DNA of 5,646 bases. Source: Avisuccinivibrio_A sp964651505 (GTDB lineage: Bacteria > Pseudomonadota > Gammaproteobacteria > Enterobacterales > Succinivibrionaceae). The position numbers and the translations under genes were made by a program. The stretch is taken from contig CAZYXT010000132.1 of NCBI GenBank assembly GCA_964651505.1, forward strand, positions 1-5,646. The letters run 5' to 3'. This document shows, piece after piece, positions 1 through 4,982 of the stretch (position 1 is its first letter; every line of letters begins with the position of its first letter). The notes beneath the pieces are model-generated. The model was not told the DNA's origin and ran no database searches. It was given only the letters and a program-made list of their open reading frames with translations.

Positions 1-171
1 CGGGCGGCCCCGCCGGGGGATGGGCGGCGCTCTTGCATCTTTTCTTTTATCTTTTTCTTTTTATGATGGCAGGGCTTTGCAAGGTCGAGCTTCTTTGAGT
101 GCTCCTTTTAATGAAGATCTTTGCGCAGGAGTGTTGCCTCTGCGAGGCTGTCTAAAAAAACGTATCTGTTC

Positions 172-177
172 TATAAT
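172..177 (+). promoter_or_regulatory. Candidate -10 box for secA
   Basis: TATAAT matches the sigma-70 -10 consensus exactly and would start transcription near 184, giving a leader of about 50 bases. No good -35 hexamer lies 16-18 bases upstream and there is no TG extension. A run of seven A bases (154-160) sits just upstream. It could equally be a chance match, with secA transcribed from further upstream. Confidence 0.3.
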
Positions 178-193
178 GGCGTGCATTGCCGTT

Positions 194-215
194 TTGTCCA
201 CAAAATTGTCAACAA
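194..215 (+). repeat. Two tandem TTGTnnACAA palindromes before secA
   Basis: TTGTCCACAA (194-203) and TTGTCAACAA (206-215) differ at one base and repeat with a 12-base period. Each is a perfect 4-bp inverted repeat around two central bases. They lie between the candidate -10 box and the secA start, where a repressor dimer or an RNA-level regulator could act. The spacing resembles a tandem operator, but I do not recognise the motif as that of a known regulator. Confidence 0.3.
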
Positions 216-232
216 GATAACTACAGAAGCTT

Positions 233-2896
233 ATGTTTATATCAGCGTTGGTTACCAAGATCATAGGTAGCAGCAATCAGAGAACTATTCGCAAGTTAAG
301 CAAGATAGTAAGGCAGATCAATGCCTTGGAGCCCCAATTTGAGGCTTTGAAAGATGAAGAATTCAAAGAGCTGACAGTCAAGTACAAAGAGCGTTTGAGC
401 GCAGGCGAGACTTTGGAGCAGCTGCTGCCTGAAGTATTTGCCGCCGTGCGCGAGGCGGCCAGGCGCACCCTGGGGCTGAGGCCTTTTGACGTGCAGCTGA
501 TGGGCGGCATGGTGTTAAACAGCAATCAAATAGCCGAAATGAAGACCGGCGAAGGCAAAACCTTAACGGCGCTTTTGCCCTGCTACCTCAATGCCCTGAC
601 AGAACAGGGCGTTCACGTGGTTACCGTCAACGATTATCTGGCAAGACGCGACGCCGAGTGGTCGCGGCCCTTCTACTCTTTTATGGGCATGACGGTGGGC
701 TGCAATATCCCGGGGCTGGATCCTGAGGCCAAACGGGCCGCTTACGCCTGCGATGTCACCTACGGCACCAACAACGAATTTGGTTTTGACTATCTGCGCG
801 ATAATATGGCTTACGCCAAAGAGCAGCGCGTGCAGAGAGCCTTGAACTATGCCTTGGTTGACGAGGTGGACTCGGTTTTGATCGACGAGGCGCGCACCCC
901 TCTCATCATCTCGGGCGCTGCCGAAGACAGCTCGGCCTTGTATAAGACCATCGACAAGATCATTCCTAATTTGCAGCTGCAAGATAAGGAAGATACCGAA
1001 GAGTGGCACGGCGACGGCCATTACACGGTAGATCTCAAGTTAAGGCAGGCTTATCTTACCGAGCGGGGGCAGCTTTATGTCGAAGAACTTTTGCGCAAGC
1101 AGGGTCTGCTGCGCGAGGGCGATTCGCTGTTCTCCTCGCAAAACATCGTGCTTTTGCACCACGTGATGGCTGCGCTGAGGGCTCACGCCTTATTCAAGCG
1201 CGACGTCGACTATGTGATAGACAAGGGCGAGGTCGTCATCATCGACGAGCACTCGGGGCGCAAGATGGAAGGGCGCAGATGGTCTGACGGACTCCATCAG
1301 GCCGTGGAAGCCAAAGAGGGCGTCAAGATCAAGTCAGAAAACCAGACCTTAGCCTCCATCACCTTCCAAAACTACTTTAGGATGTACAAGAAGCTTGCCG
1401 GCATGACCGGCACGGCCGACACCGAAGCTTACGAATTTCAGCAGATCTACGGGCTCATCACCGTGGTGCTGCCGACCAACAAGCCCATGATCCGTCAAGA
1501 TCTGCCCGATCTCATTTATCTGACCGAGCAGGAGAAGTTCAAGGCCATCATCGAGGACATCAAAGAGCAGGTCAAAAAAGGCCGCCCGGTTTTGGCAGGC
1601 ACCATTTCCATCGAAAACTCCGAGAAGCTCTCAAGGCTGCTTGACAAGGAGAAGATCCCCCATCAGGTCTTAAATGCCAAGTTCCACGAGCAAGAAGCCC
1701 AAATAGTGGCCCAGGCAGGCCGCCCCGGCACCGTCACCATCGCCACCAACATGGCAGGCCGCGGCACCGACATTCTGTTGGGCGGCAATTACAAGCCCGA
1801 CATCGATGCCTTGGGGCCTGATCCGGATCCCAATAAAGTCAAGGAGATCATGGATGAGTGGCAAAAACTCCATGAGGCCGTGGTAGCCGCAGGAGGCCTG
1901 CACATCATTGGCTCCGAGCGTCACGAGTCCAGGCGCATCGACAATCAGCTGCGCGGCAGATCAGGCCGTCAGGGCGATCCCGGCTCTTCGCGTTTCTATC
2001 TGTCCATGGATGACAACCTCATGAAGCTGTTTGGCTCGGAGAAGCTTAAGACCTTTATGAGGCGCATGGGCATGGAGGAGGGGCAGCCTTTGGAGCACAA
2101 GCTGGTGACCCGCGCCATCGAGTCGGCCCAGCGCAAGGTCGAGACGCGCAACTTTGACATCAGAAAGAGCCTTTTGGAATTTGACGACGTTGCCAATCAG
2201 CAGCGCAAGGTCATCTACGAAGAGCGCAATGCCCTGCTTGACGGCGAGGATATCAGGGAGACCATCACCAATATTCGCGAGGATGTCTTCAACAGCATCA
2301 TAGACGAGTACATCGAGCCCAACTCTTTAAGCGAAACCTGGAAGCTTGCGGATCTTGAACAAAGGCTCAAAGAGGAGTTTGCCGTACAATGCCCCATCGA
2401 ACAATGGGTCAATGAAGACAGCAGCGTGGTTGAAAGCGTCATTCGCCAAAGAGTGGTTGCGCAGGCTCAGCAGATCTACGACAAAAAGTGCGAGCTCATG
2501 GGCCCCGAACGCAGAGACAGACTTGAAAAGGGCATCATGCTCCAATGCATGGATGTGTTGTGGAAAGAGCATTTGGCAGCCATGGACTATATGCGTCAGG
2601 GCATCGGCCTGCAAGGCTATGCTCAGCGCAATCCCAAGAACGAATATAAGATCCAATCTTACAATTTGTTCACCAAGATGCTTGAGAACCTCAAATATCA
2701 GGTCGTAAGAGCTCTGTCGCGCATTCAGCTTCAGGTGCAACCAAACCTGACGCCCGAGCAGTTAGAGCAGCTTGAAAGACTGCGCAAAGAGCATGAGGCG
2801 TTGCAGGCAGTGCCTGCCGGGCACGTGGGACGCAATGAACCCTGTCCGTGCGGCTCAGGCAAAAAATACAAAGATTGCCACGGCAAGGCCCAATAA
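233..2896 (+). CDS. secA: SecA, preprotein translocase ATPase
   Basis: This is the motor ATPase that binds SecYEG at the inner membrane and pushes unfolded preproteins through the channel using ATP. The 887 residues (E. coli has 901) are complete. Visible motifs are Walker A TGEGKT (105-110, Lys109), the Walker B region VDEVDSVLIDEAR (209-221), the preprotein-crosslinking domain (about 230-375), the second nucleotide-binding domain (about 420-615) with NMAGRGTDI (506-514) and QLRGRSGRQGD (572-582), the helical scaffold and two-helix finger (about 615-830, with LWKEHLAAMDYMRQG), and a C-terminal zinc motif with Cys871, Cys873, Cys882 and His883 that binds SecB and phospholipid. The linker before the zinc motif is shorter than in E. 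coli, which explains the length difference. The ATG at 233 is chosen because the N-terminus (TKIIGSSNQRTIRK) lines up with E. coli TKVFGSRNDRTLRR. The ribosome site is weak (AGAAG, 225-229). E. coli has mutT next; here the next gene is a transporter protein with its own promoter. Confidence 0.99.
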   Translation: MFISALVTKIIGSSNQRTIRKLSKIVRQINALEPQFEALKDEEFKELTVKYKERLSAGETLEQLLPEVFAAVREAARRTLGLRPFDVQLMGGMVLNSNQIAEMKTGEGKTLTALLPCYLNALTEQGVHVVTVNDYLARRDAEWSRPFYSFMGMTVGCNIPGLDPEAKRAAYACDVTYGTNNEFGFDYLRDNMAYAKEQRVQRALNYALVDEVDSVLIDEARTPLIISGAAEDSSALYKTIDKIIPNLQLQDKEDTEEWHGDGHYTVDLKLRQAYLTERGQLYVEELLRKQGLLREGDSLFSSQNIVLLHHVMAALRAHALFKRDVDYVIDKGEVVIIDEHSGRKMEGRRWSDGLHQAVEAKEGVKIKSENQTLASITFQNYFRMYKKLAGMTGTADTEAYEFQQIYGLITVVLPTNKPMIRQDLPDLIYLTEQEKFKAIIEDIKEQVKKGRPVLAGTISIENSEKLSRLLDKEKIPHQVLNAKFHEQEAQIVAQAGRPGTVTIATNMAGRGTDILLGGNYKPDIDALGPDPDPNKVKEIMDEWQKLHEAVVAAGGLHIIGSERHESRRIDNQLRGRSGRQGDPGSSRFYLSMDDNLMKLFGSEKLKTFMRRMGMEEGQPLEHKLVTRAIESAQRKVETRNFDIRKSLLEFDDVANQQRKVIYEERNALLDGEDIRETITNIREDVFNSIIDEYIEPNSLSETWKLADLEQRLKEEFAVQCPIEQWVNEDSSVVESVIRQRVVAQAQQIYDKKCELMGPERRDRLEKGIMLQCMDVLWKEHLAAMDYMRQGIGLQGYAQRNPKNEYKIQSYNLFTKMLENLKYQVVRALSRIQLQVQPNLTPEQLEQLERLRKEHEALQAVPAGHVGRNEPCPCGSGKKYKDCHGKAQ

Positions 2897-2916
2897 AGCT
2901 GAATAACTTCGGCTTT
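2895..2916 (+). terminator. Hairpin directly at the secA stop codon
   Basis: The stop codon begins a stem of nine pairs (2895-2903 with 2908-2916, one G-U pair) closed by the tetraloop TAAC. The descending arm ends in TTT, but no longer U-run follows, so it is at best a weak terminator. It may instead protect the 3' end or act together with the next hairpin. Confidence 0.4.
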
Positions 2917-2920
2917 CGCA

Positions 2921-2978
2921 ATTAAAAGCCCCGCTCAAATCCCCTTGATGGAGCGGGTTTGAACGAAGTTTCTTAATC
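2921..2978 (+). repeat. 58-base intergenic repeat, copy 1 (after secA)
   Basis: This stretch matches 4204-4261, after dctP, with only two one-base gaps. The best part, 2935-2966, is 32 bases long with one mismatch to 4217-4248. Weaker likeness continues past the end (AGAGTCGAGACA against AAAGTCAAAGTCA). Both copies contain TCAAA and CCC facing GGG and TTTGA, so both can form the same stem with one bulged T. Both start 15-25 bases after a stop codon. It is either a shared terminator module or a member of a dispersed repeat family. Confidence 0.75.
2930..2973 (+). terminator. Probable intrinsic terminator of secA inside repeat copy 1
   Basis: CCCGCTC (2930-2936) pairs perfectly with GAGCGGG (2951-2957) across a 14-base loop, followed by TTTG and then GTTTCTT. 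This stronger stem exists only in copy 1, because the left arm is changed in copy 2. The U-run is short and interrupted, so efficiency is uncertain. Confidence 0.45.
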
Positions 2979-3010
2979 CGAGAGTCGAGACAATCTGAGA
3001 ACAGCCTTTT

Positions 3011-3026
3011 TGTGATTTAAATTACA
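3011..3026 (+). promoter_or_regulatory. CRP-like binding site, distal
   Basis: TGTGA, six bases, then TTACA matches the CRP consensus TGTGA-N6-TCACA at nine of ten key positions, with T-rich flanks. Its centre is about 102 bases upstream of the predicted transcription start of the TRAP gene, a position on the same helix face as known class I activation sites. Control by the cAMP receptor protein is inferred from the motif only. Confidence 0.45.
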
Positions 3027-3053
3027 TTTTTATGGCTTGCTGCCGGGCGCAAA

Positions 3054-3069
3054 TGTGCACAAGCTCAAA
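3054..3069 (+). promoter_or_regulatory. CRP-like binding site, proximal
   Basis: TGTGC, six bases, then TCAAA matches the CRP consensus at eight of ten key positions and is framed by AAA on the left and ATTT on the right. Its centre is about 60 bases before the predicted start, close to the classical -61.5 position. The distance of 43 bases to the distal site is close to four helical turns. Confidence 0.4.
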
Positions 3070-3108
3070 ATTTCACATTTCTTCAAATCAAGTCTTTAAA
3101 GCTGCAAA

Positions 3109-3114
3109 TATAAT
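3109..3114 (+). promoter_or_regulatory. -10 box of the dctP promoter
   Basis: TATAAT is a perfect -10 hexamer and would give a start near 3121 and a leader of about 66 bases. No good -35 hexamer lies 16-18 bases upstream. A missing -35 box is typical of activator-dependent promoters and fits the two CRP-like sites. Confidence 0.5.
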
Positions 3115-3174
3115 ACTCCCGATCGTTAAGCGTGTTTTGATACATTGCGTTGACGGTTTTTGTTTAAAGTTACC

Positions 3175-3178
3175 GGAG
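3175..3178 (+). promoter_or_regulatory. Shine-Dalgarno that fixes the dctP start
   Basis: GGAG lies eight bases before the ATG at 3187. It rules out the upstream in-frame TTG at 3160, which would add nine residues in front of the signal peptide and has no ribosome site. Confidence 0.8.
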
Positions 3179-3186
3179 ATCATTGT

Positions 3187-4188
3187 ATGAAGAGATTCTC
3201 AATCATGACAGCGGTGCTCGCAGTTGCAGCAACGGCCGTGATGGGTGCGACTTGCGCAACAGCAGCCGATACCGTTGAGCTGCGCCTTGCAAATGTGACC
3301 ACCCAGACCTCCAAGGATGCTGCAGAGATTTTTGTAAAAGTTGCTGCCGAAGAATCAGGCGGACGCCTTATCATCCATCATTTCCCTGACAATATGCTTG
3401 GTGATGACCGCGTCGCAACCGAATCCACCATGTTAGGCGACATTGATATGGTGGTAACCGTAGCATCAGTGCTTTCAGCCATGATCCCGGACCTTTATGT
3501 ATGGGATGCTCCGTTTATTTTCAACACCGTCGATGACGCCTTCAGATGCATTGACAGCGAGCTTGGTCATGCAATCAACGATCAGGTTGAGAGGAAGGGC
3601 TTAAAATACATGGGCGCCCTTGAAAATGGTTTCCGCCACTACACCAACAGCAAAACTGCCGTGAAGCTCCCAGCAGATGTGTCAGGTCATAAGGTAAGGG
3701 TTCTTGAAACCGATGTGCAGATAGCCTTGTGGCGTGCCTTTGGAGCCAACCCCACTCCCATGGCCTTTGCCGAGGTATTAAGCGGCTTGCAGCAAGGAAC
3801 CATCGATGCCCAGGAGAATCCTCTTGCCATTATCGATGCCAACAAATTCTATGAAATTCAGCACTACATATCCTTAACCGGGCACGTATTCACCCCCCAC
3901 TACCTGTATATGAACAAAGCCCGCTATGATTCCTTGGATCCTGAGCTGCAACAGGCCCTGGACAAGGCAGTGGCTGCTTTCCAATCTTCACAGCGTCAGT
4001 TTGCGACAGAACTTAATAACAGGGCAGTGCAGACCTTCAGGGATGCAGGCTGTGAGGTTATTGAGCTTACCGATGAAGACAAGCAGGTCTGGCGCAAGGC
4101 TGCAGTTGACGGCGGCGTTTACGACCTTATCAGCTCCAAGATGGAACATCCTGAATATCTTGAGCGCATCTTAAAAGGCGAATATTAA
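3187..4188 (+). CDS. dctP: TRAP transporter substrate-binding protein, DctP family
   Basis: This is a periplasmic receptor that captures an organic acid and hands it to a TRAP membrane pair (DctQ and DctM), driven by an ion gradient. The 333 residues start with a Sec signal peptide (MKRFSIMTAVLAVAATAVMG, likely cut after ATCATA, residue 26). Family features follow in order: SGGRLIIHHFPDNMLGDD (57-74), GFRHYTNS (148-155), the conserved carboxylate-binding arginine in KVRV (Arg171), GANPTPMAFAEVLSGL (186-201) and TIDAQENP (205-212). The last two blocks resemble YiaO-type receptors for sugar acids or C4-dicarboxylates, but the ligand cannot be read from the sequence. The symbol is used at family level. 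No DctQ or DctM gene lies within the 1.4 kb downstream and secA lies upstream, so it appears to be an orphan receptor. It has its own promoter and is followed by repeat copy 2. Confidence 0.95.
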   Translation: MKRFSIMTAVLAVAATAVMGATCATAADTVELRLANVTTQTSKDAAEIFVKVAAEESGGRLIIHHFPDNMLGDDRVATESTMLGDIDMVVTVASVLSAMIPDLYVWDAPFIFNTVDDAFRCIDSELGHAINDQVERKGLKYMGALENGFRHYTNSKTAVKLPADVSGHKVRVLETDVQIALWRAFGANPTPMAFAEVLSGLQQGTIDAQENPLAIIDANKFYEIQHYISLTGHVFTPHYLYMNKARYDSLDPELQQALDKAVAAFQSSQRQFATELNNRAVQTFRDAGCEVIELTDEDKQVWRKAAVDGGVYDLISSKMEHPEYLERILKGEY

Positions 4189-4203
4189 GCGCTTGACTGT
4201 AGG

Positions 4204-4261
4204 ATTAAAGAGCCGATCAAATCCCCTTGAGGGAGCGGGTTTGAACGAGTTTTTCTTAATC
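4204..4261 (+). repeat. 58-base intergenic repeat, copy 2 (after dctP)
   Basis: This is the second copy of the element at 2921-2978, starting 15 bases after the dctP stop. The shared fold pairs CG, TCAAA and CCC with GGG, TTTGA and CG across one bulged T and one mismatch, followed here by a better U-run (GTTTTTCTT, 4249-4257). The one base that differs at the mismatched position (A here, C in copy 1) stays unpaired in both. It can serve as the dctP terminator. Confidence 0.7.
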
Positions 4262-4289
4262 TTAAAGTCAAAGTCAGGAATATAACCTT

Positions 4290-4356
4290 TGCGCGGCATT
4301 GCATCCTTCTCTTTTTGGTTTGTTAAATACATGAGGATATTGTGCGACGCCGCGCA
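4290..4356. repeat. Long imperfect inverted repeat (hairpin)
   Basis: TGCGCGGC (4290-4297) pairs perfectly with GCCGCGCA (4349-4356). After one A-C mismatch, six more pairs (4299-4304 with 4342-4347, two of them G-U) extend the stem, leaving a loop of about 37 bases. The GC-rich arms stand out from the AT-rich surroundings. As RNA it would be a stable fold; its role is unknown. Confidence 0.45.
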
Positions 4357-4392
4357 CCCTGAAACAAGAGGAAAAGGAAAAATAACGCGCTC

Positions 4393-4412
4393 TTATGAGA
4401 TATCTCTCATAA
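4393..4412. repeat. Perfect 8-bp-arm inverted repeat
   Basis: TTATGAGA and TCTCATAA flank a four-base centre (TATC). The length and symmetry fit a dimeric regulator's operator as well as a short RNA hairpin. A TTGACC resembling a -35 box follows at 4415-4420, but no matching -10 box is found at the right distance. Confidence 0.4.
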
Positions 4413-4563
4413 ACTTGACCTGATGTGCTTGCTGCCTTTTGCTTTCCAAGAAAACCCATCAATTTTGCTTTGCCGCTCTTTGCAACAAAGAATGACGCAT
4501 TTATATCATCTTCGCTGAGAAGAACTGATAGAAACGCCAAAGAACCAATAATCATCAAACTGC

Positions 4564-4680
4564 TTTTAGGAACATTTGCCTCCTCCCGGGGTTGCCCCGA
4601 GAAGATCATTGTTCCTAAAATCTTAGATCATCTTAGGCAATATGAGTGCCCTAAAACCCATCCCCGATTAGGGCGCTTTT
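4564..4680 (+). ncRNA. Candidate structured RNA or attenuator-like leader
   Basis: TTTTAGGAACA (4564-4574) pairs perfectly with TGTTCCTAAAA (4610-4620). Inside is a second hairpin (about 4581-4605) whose core CGGGG and CCCCG closes on a three-base loop. A terminator hairpin follows at 4645-4680. TTAGG and CCTAA alternate at 4566, 4614, 4633, 4650 and 4668, so neighbouring elements compete for pairing. In particular, 4633-4639 can pair with 4647-4654 (one bulged C) and so take away the left arm of the terminator. This could be the 3' part of a small RNA or a conditional terminator. No promoter was found, and I match it to no known RNA family. Confidence 0.35.
4645..4680 (+). terminator. Intrinsic terminator, first of a tandem pair
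   Basis: Ten pairs join 4645-4654 and 4668-4677 (AGTGCCCTAA with TTAGGGCGCT, one G-U) around a 13-base loop, and the arm runs into TTTT (4677-4680). The U-run is short but the stem is strong. No protein gene ends just before it, which suggests a non-coding transcript or backup termination after dctP. Confidence 0.6.
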
Positions 4681-4690
4681 GCGATGCTTG

Positions 4691-4710
4691 AGCCGTTTGC
4701 GGCTGTTTTT
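4691..4710 (+). terminator. Intrinsic terminator, second of a tandem pair
   Basis: AGCCG (4691-4695) pairs with CGGCT (4700-4704) around the loop TTTG. After one G comes TTTTT (4706-4710). The stem is short, but the U-run is better than in the first hairpin, ten bases upstream. Confidence 0.5.
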
Positions 4711-4894
4711 AAATTCCTCTGCTCCTCTAACCATTCTCTTTTGCCGACCCACCCCCACATAGCGCAGGATCGCTGCCGGCATCCCGGAGCATGCAGAGCC
4801 GGTCTTAATCTTTTTATGGGGCAGGGGGGCATGTCTTTAAGGCAGGGGTGAAGATAAGTTAAATCGATCCAAGAAGACGGGTGGAAAATGCAAT

Positions 4895-4903
4895 TGCGAT
4901 AAT
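4895..4903 (+). promoter_or_regulatory. Candidate extended -10 promoter for the surface-protein gene
   Basis: TGCGATAAT has the TG extension directly before a hexamer matching TATAAT at five of six bases. No -35 box is seen, which extended -10 promoters can do without. It would start transcription near 4910, leaving a leader of about 70 bases. Confidence 0.35.
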
Positions 4904-4939
4904 TAAAGATGGGAAAAATAGGATCAGATCATCACAAAA

Positions 4940-4970
4940 TGAGGGGCAAGATCGAGTCCGGCTCGCCTCA
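4940..4970 (+). repeat. Leader hairpin just before the ribosome site
   Basis: TGAGG (4940-4944) pairs with CCTCA (4966-4970), and CGAG (4953-4956) with CTCG (4962-4965) inside it, with an eight-base bulge on the left side. The fold ends four bases before AGGG (4975-4978), the likely ribosome site for the ATG at 4983. The 8-base word TCAGATCA occurs on both sides of it (4924-4931 and 4968-4975). Confidence 0.3.
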
Positions 4971-4982
4971 GATCAGGGTAAG

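Larger units (their letters stand above)
1..220 (+). other. Unassigned leader upstream of secA; possible tail of a cut-off gene
   Basis: No gene can be assigned here. One forward frame is open from the left edge and ends with TAA at 218-220, 12 bases before the secA ATG. Its translation (including MGGALASFLLSFSFYDGRA) matches no family I know. A second frame is open from the edge to TGA at 96-98 and is hydrophobic (ALLHLFFYLFLFMMAG). The first 30 bases are very GC-rich and are followed by a T-rich stretch (about 38-62), which could be the worn remains of an upstream gene end. In E. coli this place holds secM, but no frame here shows the SecM arrest signature (W-I then G-I-R-A-G-P). Confidence 0.25.
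4262..4938 (+). other. Gene-free, structure-rich intergenic region
   Basis: No convincing protein gene is seen in about 680 bases. The only sizeable open frames (a forward one from GTG 4425 and a reverse one covering 4274-4609) overlap each other, run through strong hairpins, and have unremarkable translations without a recognisable family. The region holds several inverted repeats and two terminator-like hairpins, listed separately. Between about 4711 and 4890 I see only C/T-rich and G-rich patches (poly-C near 4747-4757, poly-G near 4818-4830) and no gene. Confidence 0.6.

Noticed and set aside
563..1021. Reverse 152-codon frame inside secA
   Set aside because: It is antisense to conserved SecA sequence and is explained by GC-biased codon use in the real gene.
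3078..3091. Possible FNR site ending in ATCAA upstream of dctP
   Set aside because: Only one half-site is good; the other (TTTCT) matches three of five bases and the position does not fit.
3160..3186. Upstream TTG start for the TRAP receptor
   Set aside because: It would put nine residues before the signal peptide, while GGAG at 3175-3178 is correctly spaced for ATG 3187.
4415..4437. ACCTGATG, resembling the ACCTGAT of a TPP riboswitch
   Set aside because: The rest of the conserved core (CTGAGA upstream, GGATAATGCCAGCG-type downstream) is missing.
4274..4609. Reverse 111-codon open frame with a hydrophobic stretch (SLMIIGSLAFLSVLLS)
   Set aside because: An AGGA lies only three bases before its ATG, inside the hairpin arm. 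The frame overlaps the forward frame and the GC-rich hairpin, and no family is recognisable. It is kept as chance.
4425..4691. Forward 88-codon open frame starting at GTG
   Set aside because: It passes through the 11-bp-arm hairpin and the first terminator, has no clear ribosome site, and its translation resembles no family.
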